64,000 nucleotides of DNA from NCBI GenBank assembly GCA_017395685.1, contig JAFQOD010000018.1, positions 59,188-123,187 on the forward strand, written 5' to 3'. This stretch comes from Clostridia bacterium. Lineage in GTDB: Bacteria; Bacillota; Clostridia; Christensenellales; Aristaeellaceae. This document shows positions 36,992 through 45,719 of the stretch, one piece after another. Within the stretch, counting starts at the first letter, position 1, and each line of letters starts with the position of its first letter. The position numbers were made by a program, and so were the translations under genes. The notes below the pieces were generated by a model, which worked only from the letters and a program-made list of their open reading frames with translations, was not told the DNA's origin and did not search any database.

Positions 36992-38278
36992 ATGATGATG
37001 GAAAAGCCGATTACCATTGCTGTTGCCGGCTGCGGCAGCCGGGGATTGGAAGCCTATGCATCCAAGGCGTTGAAATACAGCGACAGAATGAAAATTGTGG
37101 CCGTTTCCGATACCAATCCAGGCCGCCTTGCACGGGCAAAGAAAATGTTTGGTCTGAATGATGATCAGTGCTATGACAGCGCAGAAGCCATGCTGGCCAA
37201 GGGCCGCCTGGCGGAGGTGCTGTTCCTTTGCACCCCTGACCGGGATCACTATAAAGAGGCAATGACCGCCCTGGCCCTGGATTATCATCTGCTGCTGGAG
37301 AAGCCCATCTCCATGTATGCCAACGAATGCCGGGATATTGAGCGCCTTGCCCTGGAGCGCAGGCGCCAGGTGGTGGTATGCCATGTGCTTCGCTACACGG
37401 TATTCTATCAGAAGCTGAAGGAGATCATCGATTCTGGCGCTATCGGCGATGTGGTATCCGTTCAGGCTATTGAGGCCGTGGGGCATTGGCATCAGGCCCA
37501 TTCTTTCATTCGCGGCAACTGGCGGAATGCCGGGCTTTCTTCTCCCATGATCCTGCAGAAATGCTGCCATGATATGGATATTTTGCTTTGGCTGACCGGT
37601 AAGCACTGCAAGCGGGTTTCTTCCTTCGGAAGCCTGAAGCATTTCAATGCAGAGCATGCCCCTGAGGGTGCACCCGCCCGCTGCACCGACGGCTGCCCTG
37701 CCGCCGATACCTGCCCCTACAATGCCGTGCGCTTCTATATGGGCCGTGCGGAAAGGGGATGGCTGGGCTGGCCTGTAAATGTGCTGGATCCCAATCCTAC
37801 GGTGGAAACCATTGGCAAGGCGCTGCGGGAAGGGCCCTACGGCCGCTGTGTATACCGCTGCGACAATGATGTGGTGGATCACCAGGTGGTAAATCTGGAT
37901 CTGGAGGATGGCGTGACGGTGAGCTTCACCATGTGCGGCCACACCAACTACAACAATCGTGAGATCCGCATCATGGGTACCCGCGGCGAAATTCGGGGGG
38001 ATATGGAAAAGAAGGCCCTGGAGGTGCTGAAATTCTGCGGCGAACAGGATCAGGCGGAAAAGGAAATTGTGGATATTACCAAGTTCACCACGGATTTTTC
38101 CGGTCACATGGGCGGCGATGTGCGCATGATCGATGATCTGCTGGATCTGATCACCGGCGAGGGGGATGGGACGGCGCTGTCCGATATCACCAAGTCTGTG
38201 GAAAGCCATCTGGTGGCCTTGGCAGCAGAAAAATCCCGATTGAATAATGGCGCCGTGGTGGAAATCAGCGAAATGTAA
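36992..38278 (+). CDS. Gfo/Idh/MocA family oxidoreductase
   Basis: 428 residues (three ATGs in a row; the second has the best spacing to AGGAGG). The N-terminal Rossmann domain reads ITIAVAGCGSRGLEAYA, and the dinucleotide/substrate motif LEKPI is at LLLEKPISMYANE. These enzymes oxidise or reduce sugars with NAD(P). A cysteine cluster (C231, C235, C241 in RCTDGCPAADTCPY) could bind a metal and occurs in a subset of the family. It is co-transcribed with GH51 copy 2. Substrate unknown. Confidence 0.88.
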   Translation: MMMEKPITIAVAGCGSRGLEAYASKALKYSDRMKIVAVSDTNPGRLARAKKMFGLNDDQCYDSAEAMLAKGRLAEVLFLCTPDRDHYKEAMTALALDYHLLLEKPISMYANECRDIERLALERRRQVVVCHVLRYTVFYQKLKEIIDSGAIGDVVSVQAIEAVGHWHQAHSFIRGNWRNAGLSSPMILQKCCHDMDILLWLTGKHCKRVSSFGSLKHFNAEHAPEGAPARCTDGCPAADTCPYNAVRFYMGRAERGWLGWPVNVLDPNPTVETIGKALREGPYGRCVYRCDNDVVDHQVVNLDLEDGVTVSFTMCGHTNYNNREIRIMGTRGEIRGDMEKKALEVLKFCGEQDQAEKEIVDITKFTTDFSGHMGGDVRMIDDLLDLITGEGDGTALSDITKSVESHLVALAAEKSRLNNGAVVEISEM

Positions 38279-38330
38279 TGGGATGATCCGAAGGATTTGC
38301 AAAAAACCAAATTAATTAAGCAGATCAATG

Positions 38331-38355
38331 TGCCGCCTTTACAGGCGGCATTTTT
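38331..38355 (+). terminator. Rho-independent terminator after the oxidoreductase
   Basis: An 8-bp stem (TGCCGCCT with AGGCGGCA) with a TTAC loop is followed by TTTTT. Confidence 0.9.
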
Positions 38356-38360
38356 GCATA

Positions 38361-38394
38361 AAGAAAAGGAGGCGATCTGAGATGGATTGCCTCC
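38361..38394 (-). terminator. Terminator after repeat protein 3
   Basis: On the minus strand GGAGGC pairs with GCCTCC, the stem is extended by ATC/GAT, and TTTTCTTT follows. It faces the plus-strand terminator next door, giving each convergent gene its own signal. Confidence 0.65.
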
Positions 38395-38419
38395 CTGCTT
38401 ATGCCATGGAATTATAGGA

Positions 38420-41272
38420 TTATTCTCCGATCAGCTGATATTCGACAGTGATGTTCGTTTCGCCGCCGCGGCCGCGGTTGCCCTTGCCGGGTGCGCCGGA
38501 CAGGGTCAGATTACCGCCGGAGATGGTCAGCGTGCCGGCGCCGCCGCGATAGCCGCCGCCGATGGAAGCACCGCCGTCTTCGCCGCCGTGGGCCTCAATG
38601 GTGCCGCCGGTGATGGTCAGTACGCCGGAATCGGAGTTGATGCCGCCGCCGATGCCGGCCGCCCGCTTTCCGCCCACAGCAAAGATGACCGTGTCATCGC
38701 CGCTGATGGTGATGGTGCCGCCGCCCACGTTGGCGCCGCCGCCGATACCCGCTGCCAGCTCACCTGCGGTGGCAGTGATATTGCCGCCGGTAATGGTGAT
38801 AACGCCCAGATTGGTTTCGGGAGAATCGCCGCCGCCGATGCCGGCGCCGTATGCGCCTGCATTGGCGATGATGGTGCCGCCGCTGATGGTGATGGTACCG
38901 GCGTCGCCTTTGCGCCCGCCGCCGATAGCAGCAGCGTTAGCCTCAGCGGGAATGGCGGTGATGAAGCCGCCGGTGATATTGATCACGCCGCCGGAGCCGC
39001 CGTTGGCGCCGCCGATACCGGCGCCCTGAGAGCCGCCGGTGGCCTTCACGGTGCCGCCGTTGATGTTCACGATCAGGCTGGACAGCAGGGGCTTTTCATT
39101 GGCATTGCCGGAGCCGATGCCGGATGCCCAGCTGCCGCCCACAGCGGTGATCAGGCCTTCGTTGATGGTGATTTCACCGCTGGCAATCTTGTCTTCATTC
39201 CAGGAACTGCCGCCGATGCCGGCGCCGTCATTGGCGCCCACAGCGGTGACGATGCCGTTGTTGATGGTTATGCTTTCCAGGGTACCGGATGCGCCTGCGC
39301 CAATACCTGCGCTGCCACCCCAGTTTTTATCAGCCATCTTGGAGCCGGTAGCCATGACAACGCCGTCGTTGATAACGATGATGCCGCTGCTGCCCTTGTT
39401 ACCGCTGCCAACGCCTGCGCCCTGGAAGCCGCCGGTGGCGGTGATGATGCCGTTATTGATGGTGAGGGTGCCGCCGGGGAGGGTTTCCCTGCCGCCGCCG
39501 ATCCCTGCCGCCTGATTACCGCCTGTTGCGGTGATATCGCCGTTGTTGATGATGATCTCACCGTAATGGGCTTTCAGGCTGCCGCCGATCCCGGGGGCGT
39601 TATCGCCGCCCTGGGCAACAATGGTGGTTTTGCCGCCGTCAATCACGATCTTGCCGCCGGTAGCAAGGGAACCAGCGCCAATACCGGTGCCGTTGCCGCC
39701 GCCGGTAGCATTGATTTTACCGCCGGTAATGACGATTTCCAGCAGGCTTTCGCCCATGGTGTTGCCGCCAAAGTCGCCGGTGCCGATGCCTGCGCCCCAC
39801 TTGCCGCCGACAGCAGTGATCTTGCCGCCGGTAATGGCAATGCGGCCGCGGGTATTTTCAGAATTCCAGAAATGATATGCGCCGCCGATGCCTGCAGCGG
39901 TTTCGCCGCCGGTGGCCTTTATGGTACCGCCGTTAATGGTGATGCTGCCAATGGCCGTACCTTCAGCGCCGCCGATGCCAGCGCCGCGCTCGCCGCCGAT
40001 GGCAGTGATATTGCCTTTGTTAATGGTGATATGAATGCCGGCGGGATTCTCGTTGGATGCGCCGTTGGCCAGGCCGATGCCAGCGCCGTGCTTGCCGCCG
40101 GTGGCGATGACCGTGCCGCCGTTGATGACAATGTTGATATCGGAATTCAGGCCCTTATCGCCGGAATTGCCGCCGCCGATGGCAGCCGTCCAATCGCCGC
40201 CGGAAGCGGTCACAAAACCGTCATTGATGGTGATAAGGCTCTTGCCCACGCCCTGATAGCCGCAGCCGATGCCGCAGCCGGAGTCTTTGTGGCCGATGGC
40301 ATTCACATTGCCGCCGTCGATGGTAATATCACCGGCTCCGCCTTTATGGCCGCCGCCGATGGCAGCAGCGCCATTGCCGCAAGTAGCGTTGACAGTTTTT
40401 GCGTTCAGATAAATTTCACCGCCGCCGCCCGCGCTGCCGCCGCCGATGCCTGCGGCACTGGAGCCGCCAAAGGCATCAATCTTGGTGCTTTCGCCGATGA
40501 TTTCGATGTAGCCCGGAGCGGACCCTTTGCCGCCGCCGATGCCTGCGCCATTGGCGCCGCCGTTGGCGATCAGGGAAGCATTTTCAATAAAAATGGCGCT
40601 GTTGCCGCCTTTGGATTGGCTGCCGTTCCCTACGCCGGCAGCGTTTTCGCCGCCCACAGCAGTGACGATTGCGCCTTCGCAAATGGTGATAACGCCGGCG
40701 GTGCTGGTGAAGCCGCCGCCGATGCCGGCGCCGTTCAGGCCGCCCGCACCCTTCACAGTGCCGCCGGTGATATTGATGATACCGGTATTCACGCCGCTGG
40801 CAGAGCCGATGCCCGCTGCATCTTTACCGCCGACGGCATTCAGGGAACCCATCCACTTTCCTTTATCATCCTTGGCGCTGGAAACGGTGATCTCAGCGCC
40901 CTTGGGGACAGAGATGGCAGGGGATTTGGAGGCGCCCTGCAGCATATTTTCGCCGGAAAGGCTGATGGTGACCTTGGCGCCGGACTTCACATCAATGGCA
41001 GCGCCCTTGCTTGCAGTGATGGAAGCGCTGTCCAGCACGATGCTGACCTCGCCGGCCCCCTGGGCGATGGTTACACTTTTTTCGCCTGTACCGGTGATGG
41101 TATATACGCTGTCTTCATTCACACCGGCAGTGCCGCCCTGGGTATAATGCTGCGCGTCGGTGATGATAATGGGACCGGCAGACAGATCCAGCGTTGAAGC
41201 CAGAACGGTCGCAGGGAACAGGATCATGCACAGCGCCAGAACGATCCAAAGCCTACGTATGATCGTTTTCAT
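38420..41272 (-). CDS. Giant secreted Gly-rich repeat protein 3 (no C-terminal domain)
   Basis: 950 residues; start after GAGGAGGTTCTCT. Signal peptide ends near TVLAST. The N-terminal domain (LDLSAGPIIITDAQHYTQGG, VSIVLDSASITASKGAAIDV) matches the other repeat proteins, followed by about 25 units of roughly 29 residues. The protein stops right after VEYQLIGE. In protein 2 the similar YELVGE marks the beginning of the C-terminal domain, so here that domain is absent. Its strand is opposite to proteins 1 and 2. Likely a shorter extracellular beta-solenoid; function unknown. Confidence 0.85.
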   Translation of the reverse strand: MKTIIRRLWIVLALCMILFPATVLASTLDLSAGPIIITDAQHYTQGGTAGVNEDSVYTITGTGEKSVTIAQGAGEVSIVLDSASITASKGAAIDVKSGAKVTISLSGENMLQGASKSPAISVPKGAEITVSSAKDDKGKWMGSLNAVGGKDAAGIGSASGVNTGIINITGGTVKGAGGLNGAGIGGGFTSTAGVITICEGAIVTAVGGENAAGVGNGSQSKGGNSAIFIENASLIANGGANGAGIGGGKGSAPGYIEIIGESTKIDAFGGSSAAGIGGGSAGGGGEIYLNAKTVNATCGNGAAAIGGGHKGGAGDITIDGGNVNAIGHKDSGCGIGCGYQGVGKSLITINDGFVTASGGDWTAAIGGGNSGDKGLNSDINIVINGGTVIATGGKHGAGIGLANGASNENPAGIHITINKGNITAIGGERGAGIGGAEGTAIGSITINGGTIKATGGETAAGIGGAYHFWNSENTRGRIAITGGKITAVGGKWGAGIGTGDFGGNTMGESLLEIVITGGKINATGGGNGTGIGAGSLATGGKIVIDGGKTTIVAQGGDNAPGIGGSLKAHYGEIIINNGDITATGGNQAAGIGGGRETLPGGTLTINNGIITATGGFQGAGVGSGNKGSSGIIVINDGVVMATGSKMADKNWGGSAGIGAGASGTLESITINNGIVTAVGANDGAGIGGSSWNEDKIASGEITINEGLITAVGGSWASGIGSGNANEKPLLSSLIVNINGGTVKATGGSQGAGIGGANGGSGGVINITGGFITAIPAEANAAAIGGGRKGDAGTITISGGTIIANAGAYGAGIGGGDSPETNLGVITITGGNITATAGELAAGIGGGANVGGGTITISGDDTVIFAVGGKRAAGIGGGINSDSGVLTITGGTIEAHGGEDGGASIGGGYRGGAGTLTISGGNLTLSGAPGKGNRGRGGETNITVEYQLIGE

Positions 41273-41400
41273 AGAGAACCTCCTCTTTTATAATGCAAAA
41301 TTGTGAAACAATTCCTCATTCTCCTTCAGAGGAAACAAATAAGATCTGCACAGGAATCATACCTTTTGCTGTATGAAAACGGGCAGAATATTTCAGCTTT

Positions 41401-41465
41401 ATTATAGCCTTTTTCCATCGGGGAAATAAAGTAACAAGCGTGCATTCAATAGCACGAATGTGCAT
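41401..41465 (-). promoter_or_regulatory. Promoter and tandem operator of repeat protein 3
   Basis: On the minus strand ATGCACAT (from 41465) and ATGCACGC (from 41445) lie 20 bp apart. -35 TTTATT (41430-41425) begins 14 bp after the T of the proximal TGCAC; an 18-bp spacer and a perfect -10 TATAAT (41406-41401) follow. The -35 hexamer is the same as at repeat protein 2. Confidence 0.75.
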
Positions 41466-41540
41466 ATAATTTGAATTTTTCATATATTTCTGGTCAGTAT
41501 TATGCCTGATACGCTATGAAACATGAAAAGCACCGCTTTT

Positions 41541-42068
41541 TCAGCGATGCTTTTCAATCAGCCACTGTACTGCTTCCAGCAGATTGGCGGCCACATATTC
41601 GGGCTGATACTGCGCCCATTTTTCCCGATCGCAGCCCAGGGCCTCGTCGCCTCTTCCGGTCATGACAAGAATCAGCTTTGCCCCTGCACGCCCTGCCGCC
41701 GCCATATCCGTCCACCGGTCGCCGATCATGTAGCACTCGGAAAGATCCAGATTATATTTTTTCTGCGCCTGGAGGATCAGCCCCGGCTCGGGCTTGCGGC
41801 AGTTGCAGTGGTCAAGGGTATCGTGGGGGCAGATGAACCAGTCATCCGCACCGATGGCTGTAAACTCAGCATCAAAATCATATCCGCCGTCAAGCCCCCG
41901 GGCGATGCAGGATTGGTTGGTGATGATGATGGAGCGGAAGCCGTGCTCCCGCAGCAGGCGGAAAGCCTCCGCCGTGCCTTCGTAGGGATAGTAATCCGTG
42001 GGATACTTGACATAATAGCCGCCGCCCATGGTACCGTCCCGGTCAATCATGATGGTGGGTTTTATCAT
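41541..42068 (-). CDS. HAD-IIIA phosphatase (GmhB/histidinol-phosphatase-like)
   Basis: 175 residues. HAD motif I is DRDGTM, motif II IITNQSCIARG, and motif IV GDRWTDMAAAGRAGAK. The loop CPHDTLDHCNCRKPEPG is the zinc loop of the GmhB-like group, which removes phosphate from heptose bisphosphate or similar sugars. It lies 12 bp after the PocR-AraC regulator in the same direction, so the two form a small operon. No heptose pathway genes are near, so the substrate is open. Confidence 0.85.
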   Translation of the reverse strand: MIKPTIMIDRDGTMGGGYYVKYPTDYYPYEGTAEAFRLLREHGFRSIIITNQSCIARGLDGGYDFDAEFTAIGADDWFICPHDTLDHCNCRKPEPGLILQAQKKYNLDLSECYMIGDRWTDMAAAGRAGAKLILVMTGRGDEALGCDREKWAQYQPEYVAANLLEAVQWLIEKHR

Positions 42069-42080
42069 GCTTGCCTCCCG

Positions 42081-43016
42081 TCAGCTTTCATCGGAGGTTT
42101 TCCAGCGGCTGGCATACTGTTCCGGGGTCATGCCAACATATTGCTTGAATACCCGTGTGCAGTAGGTGACGGAGGAAAAGCCGGCGGTGTAGCTGGCTGT
42201 TTTTACCGGTGCGCCCTTGGTCAATTCTTTCTGCACGATGGAGACGCGGATTTTGTTGATCAGCTGCACTACGGACAGATTCTTTTCTGCGCGGATGGTG
42301 TGGCAGAGCTTGGAGCGGCTCACCGCCAGGTAGCGGCAAATATCATCGATGGTGATCCTGTCCTGAATATTGGCGCGGATATATTCCTCCGCTTTCTTCA
42401 CCAAGGGGATATCCAGATATTTCACCAGGCCATTATAGTACAGATAGCCTGCAATGGCTTTCAGCATATGGGAGGCGGCCTTCATTTTATCCGGGGTGAT
42501 CAGCGGGAGCTTGCTATAGAGCATGGACATGTTGTCAAAATCCAGGCCGTATTGTTCAAACATCTCACGCTTTTCGCTCAAAAGATTCTTCTGCGTCAAT
42601 TGCACCTGACCGATCATGAAAAAGCCAAGCAGCACATCATCCTGCACCACGGGATAAATGTATTCTTCCAGGCCTGCATGGCATCTGAATACATGCCCTG
42701 TGCGGCTCTTTTGCGCCTGGGTGAGTGCCTTCTGGTCGCAGGCAATGCAATTGTCTTTCAGGGAAGGAATGCTCTGAATGCGGCTGCAGAAAGCAGAATT
42801 ATCCTCACGGGAGCAGGTGACCCGCTTCTTGCCGTCAGGGGACCAGTAGGAGATGCGGATCTGCGTTATCGTATAAAAATCTGCAAGAAAAGACGATAGC
42901 TTGTTATAATCTATCAGCACGCCGGCCATGGCCTTCTCCTCACTTTCGATCATATAGCTCAAAAAGGAAAGGAACGCGGGCATATTTACCGCTGTTTTTA
43001 GGATAGCATCTTTCAC
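42081..43016 (-). CDS. AraC-family regulator with PocR sensor domain
   Basis: 311 residues. Residues about 25-180 form a PocR-type sensor (LADFYTITQIRISYWSPDGKK, CSRIQSIPSLKDNCIACDQKAL, FRCHAGLEEYIYPVVQDDVLLGFFMIGQ). The C-terminal third has AraC helix-turn-helix units (ITIDDICRYLAVSRSKLCHTIRAEKN; VKTASYTAGFSSVTYCTRVFKQYVGM). PocR domains bind small organic ligands. It is the best local candidate to recognise the TGCAC-type half-sites, one pair of which lies in its own upstream gap (inference). Confidence 0.9.
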   Translation of the reverse strand: MKDAILKTAVNMPAFLSFLSYMIESEEKAMAGVLIDYNKLSSFLADFYTITQIRISYWSPDGKKRVTCSREDNSAFCSRIQSIPSLKDNCIACDQKALTQAQKSRTGHVFRCHAGLEEYIYPVVQDDVLLGFFMIGQVQLTQKNLLSEKREMFEQYGLDFDNMSMLYSKLPLITPDKMKAASHMLKAIAGYLYYNGLVKYLDIPLVKKAEEYIRANIQDRITIDDICRYLAVSRSKLCHTIRAEKNLSVVQLINKIRVSIVQKELTKGAPVKTASYTAGFSSVTYCTRVFKQYVGMTPEQYASRWKTSDES

Positions 43017-43144
43017 TCCGTTATGTCAAGTTACATAAAACTGCCATTTTTGTCCTTTTTTTATAACATAAAACTGTTGATTTTGCTGAAAAATCAAGGG
43101 TTTTCAGGCTTTCCGGCTGTTGAAAACCGGGTATTTCCACAATC

Positions 43145-43190
43145 ATGCAAGATGCAGCACAATTGTGCATTTTCTTTTAAAATGTATGCT
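43145..43190. promoter_or_regulatory. Divergent regulatory gap between PocR-AraC and GDPD genes
   Basis: It contains the perfect palindrome GCACAATTGTGC (43157-43168). On the minus strand ATGCACAATTGTGC and TTGCATGATTGTGG start 20 bp apart (43170 and 43150). On plus, TTGTGC (43163-43168) with TATGCT 16 bp later could drive the GDPD gene, putting the palindrome over the -35. No matching -35 is clear for the minus gene. Confidence 0.45.
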
Positions 43191-43261
43191 TTGCAGCAGG
43201 AATTTCCACTGATCGGGAGAAAGGATGTATCATCCATTTTCCTGCAAAGGAGGCAAAAGAG

Positions 43262-44077
43262 ATGGCCGTAAATAAATATGTGAAGATTGCGGCTCACCGC
43301 GGCATGACCGGCTATAACATACCTGGCAATACGCTTGCAGCCTTTGATCTTGCCATTCGCTACGGCGCAGATGTGATTGAACTGGATGCAACCAAGAGCG
43401 CCGATGGCACACTGTTTGTGTTTCATCCCCAGACGGAGCGTGTGGCGCTACGAAAGAATGTGGATATCCGCAGAATGAGCGATGCGGAAATCCGCTGCGA
43501 GGTGCTGTGCAATGAGGGCGGCGATCGCACGGTATTCGGCATTCCCACGCTGCGGGAAGCGCTGGAGCACCTGCGGGATCGCTGCATCATCAATATTGAT
43601 AAGTTCGCCGATAACCCTGCTGAAATCGCTGCGCTTGTACGGGAAATGAAAATGCAGGATCAGGTATATGTGAAAAATATGAATGTGCCGGAGAATCACA
43701 GGATTGTGGAGGAAGTGGCATGGGATCTGCCTTACATGCCCTTCGTCCATCATACCGATCCCTGGTGTGAGGCCCTCAATGCCAACAGGCGTATCCGTTA
43801 TGTGGGTGTGGAAGCTGTTTTTGACAAGGAAGAGGATGAGGTCGCTTCCCGCGGGTACGTGGAAAAGCTTCATGCCATGGGTAAGGAAGCCTGGGCAAAC
43901 GGCATTGTATTTGACTATAAGCGGGTTATCGCTGCCGGTCACAATGATGATGTTTCCATGCTGGAGGATGCGGATCAGGGATGGGGCTGGCTGGTCAATC
44001 AGGGCTTTGATATCATTCAGACCGACTGGGTGCCCCAGCTTAAGCAGTATTTGATCAGTCGGGGCATATCCAAATAA
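43262..44077 (+). CDS. Glycerophosphodiester phosphodiesterase family protein
   Basis: 271 residues; start after AAAGGAGGCAAAAGAG. GDPD signs: AAHRGMTGYNIPGNTLAAFDLAI with the catalytic His-Arg, and ADVIELDATKSADGTLFVFHP with the metal-binding E and D. No signal peptide, so cytoplasmic. It cleaves glycerophosphodiesters or a related phosphodiester. The HAD phosphatase downstream could remove the phosphate from its product. Confidence 0.88.
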   Translation: MAVNKYVKIAAHRGMTGYNIPGNTLAAFDLAIRYGADVIELDATKSADGTLFVFHPQTERVALRKNVDIRRMSDAEIRCEVLCNEGGDRTVFGIPTLREALEHLRDRCIINIDKFADNPAEIAALVREMKMQDQVYVKNMNVPENHRIVEEVAWDLPYMPFVHHTDPWCEALNANRRIRYVGVEAVFDKEEDEVASRGYVEKLHAMGKEAWANGIVFDYKRVIAAGHNDDVSMLEDADQGWGWLVNQGFDIIQTDWVPQLKQYLISRGISK

Positions 44078-44097
44078 CGCACGGAGGACGGGAAAAT

Positions 44098-44709
44098 ATG
44101 GTTCGCAATATTGTATTTGACTTTGGCAATGTGCTGGTTCGTTTTGAGCCGGTAAAGTATATTCTGCCCTTCGTGGACGGGGATGAGAAGCTGGCCGAAA
44201 AGCTGAGTGACATGATCTTTCTTTCCAAGCCCTGGAAGGCAGGGGACAGGGGACTGATGGGCCGTGCAGAGATTATCGATGCGGTGTGCGCAGCTCATCC
44301 TGATCAGGCTGAGCTGATCCGCAGGATCATGGTGCCCTGTGATGAGATGCTTACCATGCCGGAGGATACCCCTGTGTATCTGAATGAACTGAAGGAAGCG
44401 GGTTACAGGCTGTATTGCATCACCAATACCAATGATGCGGCCTATACTTATATGCTCAGAACCCACAAGGTGCTGGGTGAGCTCCACGGGGGTCTGGCAT
44501 CCTTCCAGGAAGGGATCCTCAAACCTGAACCGGCCATCTTTGAATTGCTGTGCAGCCGCTATGGCCTGAAGCCTGAGGAGTGTGTATTTGTGGATGATAT
44601 GCCCGAAAATACCGCTGCCGCCGAGGCCTGCGGCTTCCAGAGCGTGACGCTGCCCTCCGCCGACCGTCTGCGGGAGTGCCTGGGCGCATATCTGGCAGGA
44701 CAGAAATAA
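44098..44709 (+). CDS. HAD-family hydrolase (YihX-like phosphatase)
   Basis: 203 residues. Motif I is FDFGNVLVRFEP, motif II CITNTND, motif III K in GILKPEPAIFELL and motif IV FVDDMPENTAAAEACGF, all of the YihX-like HAD group that acts on sugar phosphates. It is 20 bp after the GDPD gene and shares its transcript. A strong terminator follows. Confidence 0.87.
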   Translation: MVRNIVFDFGNVLVRFEPVKYILPFVDGDEKLAEKLSDMIFLSKPWKAGDRGLMGRAEIIDAVCAAHPDQAELIRRIMVPCDEMLTMPEDTPVYLNELKEAGYRLYCITNTNDAAYTYMLRTHKVLGELHGGLASFQEGILKPEPAIFELLCSRYGLKPEECVFVDDMPENTAAAEACGFQSVTLPSADRLRECLGAYLAGQK

Positions 44710-44716
44710 CCATGAA

Positions 44717-44751
44717 AAAGAACCGCTGCAGAAAATGCGGCGGTTCTTTTT
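44717..44751. terminator. Bidirectional terminator between HAD and MBL array
   Basis: Stem AGAACCGC with GCGGTTCT, flanked by AAAAAG and CTTTTTG, ends both the plus GDPD-HAD operon and the minus GH2-MBL operon. Confidence 0.88.
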
Positions 44752-44759
44752 GTTTGCGC

Positions 44760-45695
44760 TTATTCCTCAGTCAAATCGTAGGTATACAGTTTGGTATCTC
44801 CTTCTTCCGCCTGGAAGCTGACCAAGGTGCCGTCCGTCCATACGGAAAGGCCCTCATTTATGCTGTAAAAGTAGCTGTGCATGCTGTAAATATCCAGTAT
44901 CTTGCTGATCTGCTTCCAGGGCTCGTAGTCGTTTGTAACAAATGTCACATAGGGATACACGCAATCCATGAAATCCTCACCCATCTGATTGCCGTGATGA
45001 GGAGATTTCAGCAGGGTGGATTCCAGGCCGTCCATGCCGTAGAGGTTTGCCAGCTCTGTCTGCGAGGTGTATTCCACATCGCCGGTAAACAGGGCGGAAA
45101 ATTCGCCGTAGACGAGGCGGAACACCAGGGCATAGTCATTCTGCTTGCCGGCAAAATCCGGATCCATCATCTGTTCGTCTACAGACAGGTCGCTGTCGGG
45201 CATGGGCCACAGCACGTCAATATGCACATCGCCGATATCCAGCGTATCGCCTGCCCGCAGCCGTTCCTCCGTCATGTTCAGCTCGGTCAGCTTTTTGAAA
45301 TAGCTGGGAGCTTGCATGGCGTTTCCGATTTCCGGGCTCCAGTTGGCGCCCATGACCCGGCCGAAGGTGAAATGTTCCGTCAGGCCGGCAAAGGCGCCGA
45401 TGTGATCCTGGTGATGGTGACTGCAGACAAAGTAATCGATATGTCCGGTTACGCCCAGCCCATGGAGCCATTGGGTAATGCGGTCAACGCAGTAGAGCAT
45501 GCCGCAGTCCACCAGCATGGTTTCGCCGTTGGGAAAGATGATAAGGGCGCAGTCACCGTCTACAGATTCCTTTACGCCGGGAGTCAGGCTGCAGAAATGA
45601 ATCTGCAGCTGGCCGACTTTCTCTTCCGCGAAGGAGGAAAGGGGGAGAGAGAAGCACAGGATCAGGAAGGTAACGAGGGAAATAATCTGTTTCAT
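44760..45695 (-). CDS. Secreted MBL-fold hydrolase, array member 1 (subgroup A)
   Basis: 311 residues with signal peptide (SLPLSSFAEE). Metal motif SHHHQDH, then TGD (FTGDVEY) and PHHGN complete the metallo-beta-lactamase ligands. Layout GDCALIIFPNGETMLVDCG and LVFRLVYGEFSALFTGD resembles the C-terminal MBL domain of ComEC. Subgroup A mark: FGRVMGANWSPEIGNA and RLRAGDTLDIGDV. Last gene of the nine-gene array. Substrate unknown; nuclease, phosphodiesterase and lactonase roles are all open. Confidence 0.85.
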   Translation of the reverse strand: MKQIISLVTFLILCFSLPLSSFAEEKVGQLQIHFCSLTPGVKESVDGDCALIIFPNGETMLVDCGMLYCVDRITQWLHGLGVTGHIDYFVCSHHHQDHIGAFAGLTEHFTFGRVMGANWSPEIGNAMQAPSYFKKLTELNMTEERLRAGDTLDIGDVHIDVLWPMPDSDLSVDEQMMDPDFAGKQNDYALVFRLVYGEFSALFTGDVEYTSQTELANLYGMDGLESTLLKSPHHGNQMGEDFMDCVYPYVTFVTNDYEPWKQISKILDIYSMHSYFYSINEGLSVWTDGTLVSFQAEEGDTKLYTYDLTEE

Positions 45696-45719
45696 AGTCG
45701 ATCTCTCTTTCTAAAATAA

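Noticed and set aside
38387..41197. 936-codon plus-strand open frame opposite repeat protein 3
   Set aside because: Same shadow effect; the minus-strand gene has ribosome site, signal peptide and promoter.
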